From the NCBI GenBank assembly GCA_011033025.1, contig WFMF01000050.1, positions 705,470 to 769,469 of the forward strand: a stretch of 64,000 bases of DNA, in the 5' to 3' direction. This stretch comes from Beroe forskalii. Lineage: Eukaryota > Ctenophora > Nuda > Beroida > Beroidae. Numbering within the stretch: position 1 is the stretch's first letter; every line of letters begins with the position of its first letter. Positions 34,905-46,500 of this stretch are shown here, piece by piece. The notes below the pieces were generated by a model that did no database searches, was not told where the DNA came from, and saw nothing but the letters and a program-made list of their open reading frames with translations. A program made the position numbers and the translations under genes.

Positions 34905-35458
34905 ACAGAATGCCTCACAAAAGTACCATACACGGAAATTTGACTCTGTCGCAATCTATTAGCCCAGTGCCTTTGATGATTCCATGTAATGATAATAAAC
35001 ATATTAGGAATATATCTATCAATGCAATTCATTGATTGAATTGTTTTATCTTAGAAATCCAGAACATTATTTTTCACAATGGGACTTTTGTGAGGCATGA
35101 AATTTGTAAAGTGAGTCTGAAAAACCATAAAATTCGCTAATAAAAGTTGAAAATGCGTTCAGAACCATGGGCATTCAATATTGTACATACCAGTTTAGTT
35201 TCAATGACCTACGATTTTCATAGCAGATGAAATTCGATAATTTCTAATTGGGACTTTTGTGAGGCACATAGTGAAATAAGGCACTTTTTGAGGTAAAATT
35301 TGGAACAAAAAATATCGTGTTTATCTCTTCTGAGGCCCCGGGAAGAAATATTTGCATCTTTTTCTACAGTTCTAGATGAAAACCAATCACCAGAGAGTTA
35401 AAATATATGATTTATGACGTGATAAAATTTATTGGGTCTTTTGTGAGGCAAACACCTG
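34905..35458. repeat. Reiterated subterminal motif, right end of pogo-like element
   Basis: TGCCTCACAAAAGTACC occurs once forward at about 34911, and GGGACTTTTGTGAGGCA (inverse) at about 35082 and 35250; the terminal copy GGGTCTTTTGTGAGGCA is at about 35434. The inverse orientation mirrors the left end. Confidence 0.8.
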
Positions 35459-35460
35459 TA

Positions 35461-36530
35461 CTGACCCTTGTGGAACTCCAAACTTGATAATGATGGTCTC
35501 AGAAGTGACTGAGCCAAGCTTTACCCTTTGTGCACGACCTTTGAGGAAGCTAGTGAACCACGACAAGACAGTGCCTCTGAGACCAATTTCATTCTTAAGG
35601 ATTTTGAGGAGCAAATCATGATCAACTGTGTCGAAAGCTGCACTTAGATCCAATAACATAACCACTGTGGCTGATTGCTCATCTGAAGCTACCAATAGAT
35701 CATTTACAATTTTGAAGAGAATTGTTTCAGTGCTGTGGTTCTTCTTGTATGCAAATTGGTCTGGGCAGAGAAGGTTGTTTTGTTCCATGTGAGTATTCAG
35801 TCTCCTGAGTACAACTCTTTCTACCAATTTACCAATGAAGGTAAGGTTAGAAACTGGCCTGTAACTATTTACATTGTTTGCATCAAGTTTCCGACTTTTA
35901 AGAAGAGGATCTATGTCAGCCAGTTTAACTCCATCCATTGAGGAATTGTTCACCATGTCAACCATGATTTGGAGTAACATATCGATGTTGTCTTCAAGTA
36001 ATTCTTGAGGCAGTATGTCAGTGGGAGAGCACTTGAATCCACTCTCCTTGATGATATCCTTGATCTCATCTAAGGATGCAGGCACAAAGTCAAATAGTTC
36101 AGGAGATAGAGGACTGAATTCCAGAGGTGAATTTTCAAACCTGAATTTTTCACGAATCTTGTCGATCTTATTGATGTAGAAGTGGTTAAATTCAGTAGCA
36201 AGCCTTTCAATATCATCATTTTCAGGAAGAGTTTGGCATTTCTGTTTATCAAGAACTTTATTCACAACACTGTACAGTGTGCGAGTTTTTGCTTCAGATT
36301 TCTTGATCACACTTCCCAAATATGCTTTTTTCTTGCTTTTTGCAAGTTCAGATGCCTTAAAACAAAGCTCCTTGTAAAATAAAAAAGCATCATCTGATAA
36401 ATGTTTGGTTCGCTCAGCCTGGCGGCGTCTAAGCTTCCTGAACTCTCGGTATTCTTTATCGAACCATGGAGCCTTATCAACCACTGATCAAGGGATTTCA
36501 AGAGTTTTGTGGAACCTAAATGTGTCGAGT
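35461..36530 (-). pseudogene. LINE reverse transcriptase, N-terminal half (L2/CR1-like)
   Basis: Linker APWFDKEYREFRKLRRRQAE, then the RT: SYRPVSNLTFIGKLVERVV, CPDQFAYKKNHSTET, VVMLLDLSAAFDTVDHDLL (motif A) and FGVPQGS (motif B), ending at the transposon. The frame remains readable upstream of 36484 to about 36540 apart from one TGA. The apurinic-type endonuclease that should precede the linker is absent; sequence at 36531-36620 resembles another repeat. One of two pieces of the same gene, with 30560-31337. Confidence 0.85.
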
Positions 36531-36666
36531 GCCCTGGGGGCGACAACCTCCAGAAACCAAACGTTCAATATAAGGCTGATAAAATAGATGACTCAATAGT
36601 ATTTTAATATTTACTTATTTAGCCTTTTTAAGTTTTTAACAGTATTTTCATCTATTTTCACCGTGC
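36531..36666. repeat. Fragment resembling the internal repeat of the 44072 element, plus gene-free DNA
   Basis: CTGGGGGCGACAACCTCCAG followed by AAACCAAACGTTCAATATAAG resembles the TCTGGGGGCG..AGCC and CCAGACGTTTAGATTAG blocks repeated at 44960-46450. It replaces the endonuclease-coding part of the LINE. Confidence 0.45.
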
Positions 36667-37277
36667 TTACATGTCTTGTCGAAGCAAAAATAACCTGGAA
36701 TCGATACTTGACCTTAATTCTGCACTAGATGAGTTGGTTGAAAGAGATTCAAATGGTGACTGGTCTTTTACAAATGGTGTCAGGGTGCCTTCCTTAATAA
36801 ACATTGCAATACTTCCTGAAGTAGTTTTGCCAATTGCCCGGGGGCTTCTTTGTTCCTTCTGGCATATTCTGCAATTCTTCCAAGGGTTTTGCTTCTCTTC
36901 TATTCTGCACCCACCTACAAATCTTTTCTGGAGACAACTCAGAAACTTCCAAGCCACTTTCCTGTCAAGTTCATGTTGCCTATCTCCATCATAGGCATCC
37001 CTCACACTGCATCTAAGGGGACTCATGAATTCGTCTATTGATTCCCGAGTTTCTTGGAGGGACTGTTCAATTAGTTAATATTCATTTCAATTGCTTGGGT
37101 GTTTATAAATTTGTCCTGCAGCTTTCCTAACAGAAGCTCGTCATCATAATTCCATTGCTCATCTTCTGAAATTGCAAATTGAACGTAATCAAAAGCACCC
37201 CCTTCAGGCAAAGTGTTATCTTTCCTGCTCAGTATCTGGGATCGTCCCCTGCAGTGATCTTTAAGTCGAAATATCAA
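36667..37277 (-). pseudogene. Unidentified broken ORF, possibly gag-like
   Basis: Two adjoining frames (37277-37071 and a frame ending at 36667) read GGAFDYVQFAISEDEQWNYD, LLLGKLQDKFINTQAIEMN, then SLQETRESIDEFMSPLR and CRIEEKQNPWKNCRICQKEQ. Acidic-to-basic composition and a CxxC are reminiscent of a retroelement capsid region, but I do not recognise the family. It lies between LINE ORF1 and RT where an endonuclease would be expected. Confidence 0.35.
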
Positions 37278-37528
37278 TAAGAATACATACAGGTCCCTTC
37301 ACAGGACACAGCACTCCAATAAAGATATCAAAAGTGGCTGAAAACTGGTCTCTAATCAATGTTTAGAAAGTTAGAATCTTAATGATCGTGAGGACAACAA
37401 GTCCTGTTTACTCACACAGAGAAACTAAAATGCACTCCAAAAACTCAACAAACCACATCTAGAATCAATACATCGACGTGGACGGGTTCCCTTTAGACTT
37501 TTAGATATCACGTGGTATAAGCGTCACT
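37278..37528. other. Gene-free stretch between LINE ORF1 and the broken ORF
   Basis: No open frame, repeat or signal that I can support on either strand. Confidence 0.4.
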
Positions 37529-38548
37529 TTATGTGCTTTTGGGAACACTACGAATTTTCCCGTGTCTGATGAAGTGTCTCTTGTCTGTCTCGACCTCTGA
37601 TAATCGTTTCATCTCCTTGAAAAGTTCCCTCCGTTGTTCCCTCTCTTCTGCTGATCTGTCCGGTTGATGAAAACTTTCTTGTAGGTACCTGTCAAGAAAG
37701 TTCAGCTTCCTCGACTTGGTCAGGATCTGTTCTGCTACTGTGGAAGAAACTGTTGTGACCTTCACAGGTCTCGCTACTCCTCCAGGTTTCTTCTGTCCGA
37801 CCCGGCAAGCTTCGACTCGCGGCTTCTCTCCAAGTGACTGAAATATTTCACTGACCTTGGTAGCAACATCCTCATCACTGGTTTCTTCTAAGCCAAAGAT
37901 CATCACGTTCTTAGCACGGTCCTCCCCTTGAACCACATCTTGAACCACTATCTTCAGTGTACTCTGGCAAACTGGGGTCTTCTTTAGACCGCCCTGAACC
38001 ACAGCGCTGTAGGATTTGAACTCCTCCTTTACTGTGCTCGCAACTGGCGCCTGAACAGTATTCTTGACGCTATCAAACTGTTGATTTTTCAATGCTAACA
38101 GTTCCTCTTGAAGCTTGATGATTGTCTTCTGAGCCTCCATCAACTCCACTGCAATGTTGCAAGTAGTAAACTTGAAGTCTGACGTGTGCATCAACAGATC
38201 ATTCATGCAGCTCAATCCATTCTTCAGTATCCCAACAAAGTCGTCTTTCTTCTACTGCTTGATCTTGTGAGGACTGAGCTGTCTGGTGCAAGATACCCCT
38301 ATGTCTTCACATGCCTCTTCAAGGAACTGTACACAGCTTTCTTGAGCAGATTTGAAGTCCCCGCATTCAAGTGATATTTCACCGCTTTTACTCATACCAC
38401 AAGGTAGCAGTGCAACACAAGCTGCTTTGTTAATGTGTTGATAAGCGCAGAGATAAGAGAGCACAAAATTGACTGTTTGATATTGATCACAAAACCGTCT
38501 CATTGCAACTGCTGAGGAATTCCCATCATCTCTGAAAAAGCATTCCAT
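37529..38548 (-). pseudogene. LINE ORF1 protein (coiled coil plus RRM-like domain), one internal stop
   Basis: From about 38548: MECFFRDDGNSSAVAMRRF to KIKQ, then a TAG (38251-38253 region), then in the same frame about 220 codons to 37529: a coiled coil (MEAQKTIIKLQEELLALKNQ), the RRM-like KNVMIFGLEE with SEIFQSLGEKPRVEACRVG and RPVKVT, then the C-terminal PDRSAEEREQRRELFKEMK and DKRHFIRHGKI typical of CR1/L2-type ORF1p. The left arm has TTG where this copy has TAG. Role in the family: RNA-binding chaperone of the retrotransposon particle. Confidence 0.75.
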
Positions 38549-38966
38549 ATTCTCTTCTTATTCCAATCTATATTTACTCCAATCTCCAGGAATTGGATGA
38601 GTCGGCTCTTCTTTAGCTTTCTCTGTGTGCTGCATCGCAGTACACTTTCTTAATAAAAGATTCGAAAAGCCATCAATCAATCCATTGAGTCCTTCATCCT
38701 CAGGTTGAAAGCTCGAAGAACTTCTCCTCCTTACTGTTTTCCAGGAGTTTCCCTTTCAAATCCTCCAAAACATGTTATATCTGACCACAATCGGGCACTA
38801 CTTCATTCTTGTGGTATGCTTCTCTCATCTTTGTCCTATGCTTGTCTCTTCAGCTGAGCATTTTCCTTCTTCAGTTCCGCCATCTCAGCACCAAATTTCT
38901 CATCCTAGGCGATGAGTAATTACTGTAGGCTGGCCTGTATTTCGGCAAGACTATCTTTATCTGCCA
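38549..38966 (-). pseudogene. Upstream coiled-coil part of LINE ORF1, with stops
   Basis: Reads MADKDSLAEIQASLQ, MAELKKENAQLKRQ and similar, with TAA or TAG where Gln would fit; the stops are identical in the left-arm copy, so they predate the duplication or belong to both haplotypes. Confidence 0.5.
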
Positions 38967-39232
38967 TCCAGTAGGTTCGTCAGTGTTCTGTCACCACTGA
39001 AAAGTCTTCCCACCTCTTAAGACATAGCTAAAGAAGACTCATGCTAAGTGTAGGCATAACAATTTGAAAAGCTATTTTGATATAAACAATATCTTATCAA
39101 TGGATTGTGAATTACAAAAATGCTATCTAAATATCATTGGTAAGGAAAATCAATTGCAAAATACTAAAATATGACTACAAACTTACGAATGTTTTTCAAA
39201 TTCATGTCTCTATTTCTCTGTTTCTCAGAATT

Positions 39233-40339
39233 ATGATGGAATTGTTCCTTATTTGTGGAGTAATCTCTGGAACATCAGCTTTTTATGAAGACTATCTTAC
39301 TCACTCTGCCCTTGAAAATGTTCCTGCTGTTATTGGTCAAGATATTCAGTTGAGGTGCACAAAAATAATCGAAAAACAATATGATGATGTAATGTATACA
39401 CCACAATCATGTTCCCCACTTTGGCAGGAATCTTGCTATCATGCTTGGTCAAAAGATGGGATGGTCATTGTGGAGGGTCAAAGGTTTGAAATCCATTCCA
39501 CCTTGACATATGATTACTGTGATAACTTTGAGGAAACCTCACAAGTGGTTATGAGTATAATTCCTGGTCATTCAGGTGATATTGGTGGCTATGTTTCGAG
39601 AGATATGACATGTTATGCCTCAATTTTGAAGATTAAGAATGTTAAACTGTCTGATTTTGGAGTTTATACTTGTAACTTGTCTGTTCATGTACCAGATCCT
39701 TACTGGGAATCATATTATGCAAATGAGTCCAAGTCCATAGTTTTATATGATGCTGATGAAACAAAGGGATACATTTACTGCTCCTTCTATTCACTATTTA
39801 GAGGCAAGCTATGTCAAAAGGCCTCAAGGGCCAACTATTACTACAATGTACTACAATTGGAGATTCTCTTACATGGATTTTCTATGAATTTCATTGTGTT
39901 GGGACAAACGCATGTACACCAAAGGTTATCGAAATTGATAACAGAAAAAATTTGCTACCTGACTGGAATTGTTTTGAATTCCATTATGGTAGTCACTCCC
40001 CATTCACTGGAGTATTTGAATCTTTTATTTACTTTCAAAATATATGCCCCACGGATTACTTGGAAATCAATTGTGCAGTGAGAGACCCCGGTGTCTTAAC
40101 TAGTAACTACAGCAACAGAATTATTGTAAAGGAAGATGATTATTGGTACCATCATTATCCCAACTATGTTTGGGGTAGCATTAGCAATAGGATCATCTAC
40201 ATTCATCCTAACTGTTTTCACTCTAATAATAGTAGCTAGTATAATAGCATGTGTCAGAGCTAAGTTATGTTGCTCTCGCCGTGAGCAACAGTTTATTACA
40301 ATCCAACAGTCTCCTGAGAGTGGTCATGTCCAGCATTGA
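39233..40339 (+). pseudogene. Second copy of the Ig receptor gene, frameshifted
   Basis: Inverted copy of 23552-24658. Same ATG context and 5' intron (acceptor TTTCTCAG at 39228). The protein is identical up to DADETK, about residue 178. An extra G at about 39767 shifts the frame; further indels follow (AAAAGGCC for AAGAGCC near 39818, two bases missing near 40168), with a block change at 40084-40090 (GACCCCGG for GTTGATGG). The second Ig domain and helix are readable in other frames to 40339. It may be a decayed copy, or an intact allele with sequencing errors. Confidence 0.75.
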
Positions 40340-40491
40340 AGACTAGCCATATTGGATTAATTTAGTAGATATTTCCTTCTTTTTGGGCTCTGAAAGAAGT
40401 AAGTAGGTACTAAAAACTATAGTTGTGTGGAAGACTTTGGCACATGCTCAATTACCTTATACCCACTGTTCTTTCTTATTTTTAATATTAA

Positions 40492-41264
40492 AGGACGAGT
40501 AAAGCGAAATTTAAGGTATATTAAAAAATTCATATTATGATAGGTATCATAATTAAAAGCACTTTAGTCAAAGTCCGATGTTTCTATTCACTTCCTACCG
40601 CACGCTATAGCTAAATCAAAGAGCAATTCTAGGCGCAAAATATGATGCATTATGGTCCCCAGTATCAAATTACACCCTGAGTTCACTATGTTAATGTAAA
40701 TCTTTTCTGTATAATCACAAATGCCGCAATAGCAATGTCCTGTACGGAGCCCCTCAGCTTCGATTCCTTGTTTAACATGCCGTACAGCAAGGATCTACAC
40801 TGAGTTCACCATGGTTAGGCGCTTAGACATAGCCAGTACTACTAGGACAAATGTTAAACACAGTATATATTGCACTGTTATTGACGGTTTTGATTGATTC
40901 TTTCACGCCTCGATTATTAATTAGATAGATTTTTTGGTTTCTTTTATTGACTCAGAAAATTGAGAATTCCACTAGACGAAACAAAACGGTGTTTAACCAC
41001 TCATATGGGATCGATAATTATACCAAAACGCAAGATAAATAACATACAAAGTACATAACATGCAAGGTCGCGTGGAAAGGAAGGGGACCAGATTTCGACA
41101 TCAAGTGCATGTTATGTATGATAAATATATGGAAGGGAATATCTCGTCTTGTGGGTGTGGTAGAATCTTCGTTTTTTAACGATTAGATTAGAGAATTGCC
41201 CTAGATTCTGTGTACAACGTCTCAGAACTATATTTGGACAAAATTTCTTCGCTTTACTCGTCCT
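40492..41264. mobile_element. 773-bp MITE with TTAA target duplication
   Basis: 17-bp perfect terminal inverted repeats AGGACGAGTAAAGCGAA, flanked by TTAA at 40488-40491 and 41265-41268. The left arm has a single TTAA at the corresponding position (22153-22156). TTAA is the piggyBac target; no transposase is encoded. Confidence 0.9.
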
Positions 41265-41268
41265 TTAA

Positions 41269-42190
41269 CATTTTGCATTAAAAAACTTGGTGATCAATCC
41301 TTTAGTGGGTATAATTCTTTCCAAATTGCAATATTTTGCAAATACTTATCAGATTTTTTGAATTGTTTATGTAGTTTTAGAAAGTTCCTGAATGCATTTG
41401 TACTGTATTCATCATTAATTCTATTTGAACTCAGTATTAGTTTTCATTCTTAAAATATTACAGTATTAAGTAAACAAAGTTTTAAGTTACAGTAAACAAG
41501 GTTTTATTTTTTATTTTATTGATCTCCACAACTTACAATCAAAAACACACACAAAAGAATGATCAAGGCATAACGCTACCCAATTCTACTATTCATATTG
41601 ATATTTGAGGGAGAGACTATTTTTCGCATTAGGCATCTAAGACTTGGATTCTTCAGGTAGATAGAGATAATTTAAAAATCTAAGAATTATTTAATATGAC
41701 TATCTAGGTAAGATTTTGTAAACATCTTATAAGCTTGTAGTTTTTAACATGATAATAGAAGAGTTAATAAAATCATTATATCTATCTGGAGGTCTGTTGC
41801 ATTATCTGTATTGTATCAATAGGCACCGTTATAATTCATCAGACCAATTCAGATCTATTCAAATAGATCATGGCATGACATATAATGTTCTACCATGGAA
41901 TAGATAACTCTACAGCTTGGTCTGCTATACAAAGGAGAATGACACCAGACCCCTTTGTAAGTAAATAACAGTAATTTGTCAGATAAATTTGTCAGGTATT
42001 AATAATAAAAACTAGGTATTTTTGAGGAAACTTTTATACCATATTGATAACGGTCAAAACCTATGGTTGATGTGGAATTACTAAATGTCTAGATAGATTA
42101 TAATTAATATGATAATGATTCCAAACATTATATATTTGTACTTACATTCATTTAATTATATCAGGTGCATATTAAAGTATCACTTATTGA
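41269..42190. other. AT-rich intergenic DNA, right-arm copy
   Basis: Inverted copy of 21231-22159 with scattered small differences; no gene seen. Confidence 0.55.
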
Positions 42191-42315
42191 ATGTAACATA
42201 CTGTGTGGTGAGCTCGTGTTACGTACTCAGTGTTTAGTGTAACATACTCGTGTAGAGCCTCAGTGTTACACACTCAGTGTTTAGTGTAACATACTCGTGT
42301 GAGCCTCGTGTTAGC
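42191..42315. repeat. Remnant of the 47-bp satellite, right arm
   Basis: Two to three degraded inverted units (AGTGTAACATACTCGTGT, GTGGTGAGCTCGTGTTAC), against about 63 units in the left arm. Confidence 0.85.
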
Positions 42316-42399
42316 GGCCAGCATCAAGAATGTATTTTTCGAAAACCAATGAAAGCTGATTACAGATCCTTGTTGCGATTGAAATGGGTTCTTCAGAGA

Positions 42400-42795
42400 T
42401 AGGTCAGGTTTCACCTGGTTCAAGTCAGGTTTATGCCCGGGTAAAGGTCAGGTTTATGCCGGGTTTAAGTCAGGTTTATGCTGGTTAGAGGTCAGTTCAT
42501 GCTGCTTGGGTTAAAGTCAAGTTTTTGCCGGGTTTAAGTCTGTGATTATGTCGGGTATAGGTCAGGTTTATGCCGGGTTTTAAGCTCAGGTTTATGCTGG
42601 TTAGAGTCAGGTTCATGCTGGGTTTAAGTCAAGTTTTTGCCGGGTTTAAGGCAGGTTTATGTCGGGTTTATGCCGGGTATAGGTCAGGTTTATGCCGGGT
42701 TTAAGTCAGGTTTATGCCGGGTTTAAGTCAGGTTTATGCCAGGTATAGGTCAGGTTTATTCCGGGTTTAAGTCAAGTTTATGCCAGGTATTGGTC
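42400..42795. repeat. 22-bp minisatellite, right arm
   Basis: Inverted array of CCGGGTTTAAGTCAGGTTTATG units with the same variants as 13607-13945. It continues at 43125-43215 beyond the SINE. Confidence 0.85.
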
Positions 42796-43115
42796 AGATC
42801 TATTTTTTATCTCGAAGGTTTTACTTCTATTCCAACAGCCGTACGGCCAATGACAGGAATTGAAGGATTCAAGTTTAATCAGCCAGTGACGGTTAAGGAA
42901 GTGTAATCCATACTTTATTCGCTCGAGACTTCGCTGCGATGGGCAGCTCCTCATTTACCCTCCCGCACAGTTTCCTGTACGCTCGGCTGAGTGAACCGTC
43001 GGGCTGCATAGGCTCGAGATAAATCCCTCACCCTTATCTCAGTGGCGCTGGCCGGGATTCGAACTCAGGATCTTTCGATCCTGTGCCCAAATCGATACCA
43101 CTACACCACTGACCC
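42796..43115 (-). mobile_element. tRNA-derived SINE, right-arm copy
   Basis: Inverted copy of 13291-13606, with B box GGATTCGAACT and A-box region CCACTACACCACTGA on the plus strand. Nearly identical, so it was present before the arms separated. Confidence 0.85.
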
Positions 43116-43354
43116 TTATTAAAGGTTTCTGGTCAGGTTTATGCCGGGTTTAGGTCAGGTTCATGCCGGGTTTAAGTCAGGTTTATGCCACGTATAGTTC
43201 AGGTTCAGGTCAGGTTTTTGACTAATAATGGTCGGGATTTGAAAAATTTGGACAACAAATATACAAATATCGGAGTGTCAGGATTATCCTGAATTTTATT
43301 GATATAATGGTTCTTCACAAAATGAACATTTACTTTTTGCAATGCAACAACTAA

Positions 43355-43573
<219 letters not shown>

Positions 43574-43940
43574 TAATGAAACTTTGGGATGTCATAGGTA
43601 CTGTATGTAAAATACAATTTTGCACCAAAACTTTCAGATGTCTACCTCAAGCCCGAGTTATCAACGAAAAACCCGTTTATTTGTAAAAACTGATGTAAGA
43701 AAAACTTGTGCTATAATCTGCCAAAGATCAGAAATACTGCAATGAGTCGAGTCTGAGGTTGAATCACGAAGAGTTTAAGTGATCAAACAACAATATAATA
43801 CTAGCGGCATACCACACCAGCAAAGCCATAGTAGATGACTAAGAATGTAGCTCTGTGTCTTCCTTTATTGTCAGCGCTGAGAGTCCTTCCCATTGACTGT
43901 TGCAAAGATGAAAGCACCTGATAGGGTTATGGGGGGGGGG

Positions 43941-43966
43941 ATTAGAGCCTGAGCTCAGGCTCTAAT
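43941..43966. repeat. Perfect 26-bp palindrome, right arm, beside a G10 run
   Basis: Same palindrome as 12441-12466, identical to the base; the adjacent homopolymer (43931-43940) is 3 bases shorter than in the left arm. Confidence 0.9.
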
Positions 43967-44465
43967 TAATGAGTTTTAATGTTTTCGACTTTTGGAACAA
44001 AATATGGACAAATGTCGACATATACGAGTTCATGAATCCGCCGAATTACCGACAAATTACCGGCATGTAACCAAGGATCGACCGAGGGGCAGATTTCTGA
44101 CCGAGGCCGAGGCCGAGGAAAACGAAAATATGAAATTTCAACCGAGGCCGAGGCCGAGGAAAACGACGATCTAAAATTTTGACCGAGGCCGAGGCCGAGT
44201 CCTCGGTGCCCTAATTTGCACCGAGGCCGAGGCCGAGGCCGAGGATTTCTGTGGATATTTTCAACAATTTGAACGGATCACCACAACTGCACTGATTTGT
44301 TGGAAAAATCAAAAGCAATTGATATTGTTCAGTGGAACGTAATACTACATCTTAACTGCATTATTTGTACTTATTATTCATCTTATCTGGACAAATGAAA
44401 GCACATTTCCCTGCAAGGGATCTGTATGAGACCTCAACGAGCATAATATAGCATAGTATAAAATT

Positions 44466-44790
44466 TCTTGATTTTGAAGGTTTTACTTTTATTCCAATAG
44501 CCGTACGGCCAATGACAGGAATCGAAGGATTCAAGCGTAATCAAGCCAGTGCAGTAAAGGAAGTGTAATCCATACTTTATTCGCCCGAGACTTCGTTGCA
44601 ATGGGCATCTTCTCATTTAACCCTCCCGCACAGTTTCCTATACACTCGGCTGAGTGAACTGTCGGGCTGCATAGGCTCGAGACAAATCTCTCACCCTTAG
44701 CTTAGTCGTGCTTACCGGGATTCAAACTCAGGATTTTTGGATCCTGTGCTCAAATCGATACCACTACACCACTGACCCTTTATAGTAGGT
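44466..44790 (-). mobile_element. tRNA-derived SINE, diverged third copy
   Basis: Same head and body as the other two, with more substitutions (GGATTCAAACT in the B box, weakening it). It lies inside the 44072-46862 element. Confidence 0.8.
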
Positions 44791-44959
44791 AATAGGTATT
44801 GTTTTGCATAGAAAGATACCTATAATACAAGACAAAGGCTTTTAAAATTTGGTCTTGTGGTCATTTGTCAATTTTGACCTCTTTCACTTCTGTAGCCTAA
44901 CCACTAACAGTGCTTTAGGTTTGACGTTGCTTCCTATTTGACAATGTTTAGCAAGGTTC

Positions 44960-46500
44960 TGGGGGCGATAGCCCCAACAAGCCAGACGTTTAGATTAGAT
45001 TAAATTGGTGCCTCAGTATGATTTCACATCAAAATCATGGCAGCAACGTGAGTACCACAGCCCCTGCTAGGCAGGGGTCTGGGGGCAGCAGCCCCCAGAA
45101 GCCAGGCGTTTAGATTTGATTAAATTGGTTCCTCAATAGAATTTCACTTCACCACTGTCTATTTCGATGGACTGGTCGAGGAAAATTCACGGCAGCAACT
45201 TAAGTACAGTGCTAGAGACTAGGGAGAGGTCGAGGGAGATGCCAGACGTTTAGATTTGATTAAATTTGTGCCTCAATAGGATTTCACTTCAATTCCTGCC
45301 TATTTTCGACGAGACTGGTCGGAGAAAAATCAACGTAGTTACTTAAGTACGGTGTTATGTAGGTTCAAAGGGCAGCCTTCAGATTCCAGACATTCGAGAT
45401 TAAAATTGGTGCTTCAATAGATCTTAACTGAATCTTGCCAATTTTCGACAATTTCACGGATCGGGTCGTTGAATAAGAGTCCCATAATTGTAATTTATGA
45501 GTACTTTATTTATTCTTTTTTGACTCAGTGGTACACGTACAAACGGAAACGATGTGTTCTTTATTGACACAAATTTCGTCGTTCTACGACATATCTTCAG
45601 GTCTCAGTTTCGGTATAGTTTTGTAAAGTTTAAAACAGACTGGTTGAGGAAAACCTACGGCAGTGCTAGGCAGGGGTCTGTTGGCGGCAGTCCCCAAAGG
45701 CCAGCTGCCAGACGTTTAGATTAGATCAAATTGGTTCCTCAATAGGATTTCACTTCAATTCTTGCCGATTTTTGACGAGACTGGTCGGAGAAAATCACGG
45801 CGCAACCAGCACAGTTAAAAGTACGGTGCTATGTAGGGATTTGAAGCGGCAGCCCTGTGAAGCCAGAAGTTTAGATCAGATTAAATTGGTGCCTCTATAG
45901 GATTTCACTTCAATTCTTGCCTATTTTCGACGAGACTGGTCGAGGAAAATTCACAGCAGCAACTTAAGTACAGAGCTAGGCGGGGCTCTGGAGGCGGCAG
46001 CCCCCAGAACCAGACGTTTAGATTATGGATTAGATTAGATTGGTGCCCTAGTAGGATTTCACTTCAATTCTTGCCTATTATCGACGAGACTGATCCAAAA
46101 AAATCACGGCAGCCACTTATAACGTGCAGTGCTAGTGAATTAAATTGAAGCTCCTTGAATAGGATTTTATCAATATTTTACAATACCTGCCGAATTAAAA
46201 TCGCGGCAGTAACTTACTAACTACTATACATAATGTTAAATGCTTAGGAGGGGTCTGGGGCGGCAGCCAAACGTTCGGAGTAAGTGAAATTGAATTCCCA
46301 ATAGGATTTCATTATTTTTTTTTGCATATTTAGGTACTTTTTAGATGACAATGGCCGCACTAAAATCAAGGCAGTTTTCAAAAGTCTGAATAACTGCTTA
46401 AGCATGGGTATTGGCTGGCAGCCCCTTTAAGCCAGACGTTTGGATAAGACTCAATTCAATTATCAGATTATAGACTAAATTTCTTCCTACCCATTTTTCC
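44960..46500. repeat. Irregular tandem blocks inside the hAT-like element
   Basis: Repeated order: GGGGGCGGCAGCCCCC, CCAGACGTTTAGATTAGATT, TGCCTCAATAGGATTTCACT, TTTTCGACGAGACTGGTCG, AATCACGGCAGCAACTTAAG. Block length varies from about 120 to 470 through internal deletions and divergence. Confidence 0.7.

Larger units (their letters stand above)
31338..35458 (-). mobile_element. Pogo-like DNA transposon, 4121 bp, TA target, apparently complete
   Basis: Ends CAGGTGTATGCCTCACAAAA (left) and the inverse of CAGGTGTTTGCCTCACAAAA (right), flanked by TA (31336-31337, 35459-35460). It lies between the VPQGS and LGPVL codons of a LINE RT, so the original site is known: GGGTCAGTACTAGG with a single TA. 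One long transposase gene (32060-34555, minus). The terminal motif is repeated several times near both ends (listed separately). Intact ORF and matched termini suggest a young, possibly autonomous element. Confidence 0.9.

Noticed and set aside
38860-38966. Stop-codon reassignment, since TAA/TAG fall where Gln would fit
   Set aside because: The transposase, PHAF1 and Ig genes use the standard code; C-to-T decay in a dead LINE explains it.
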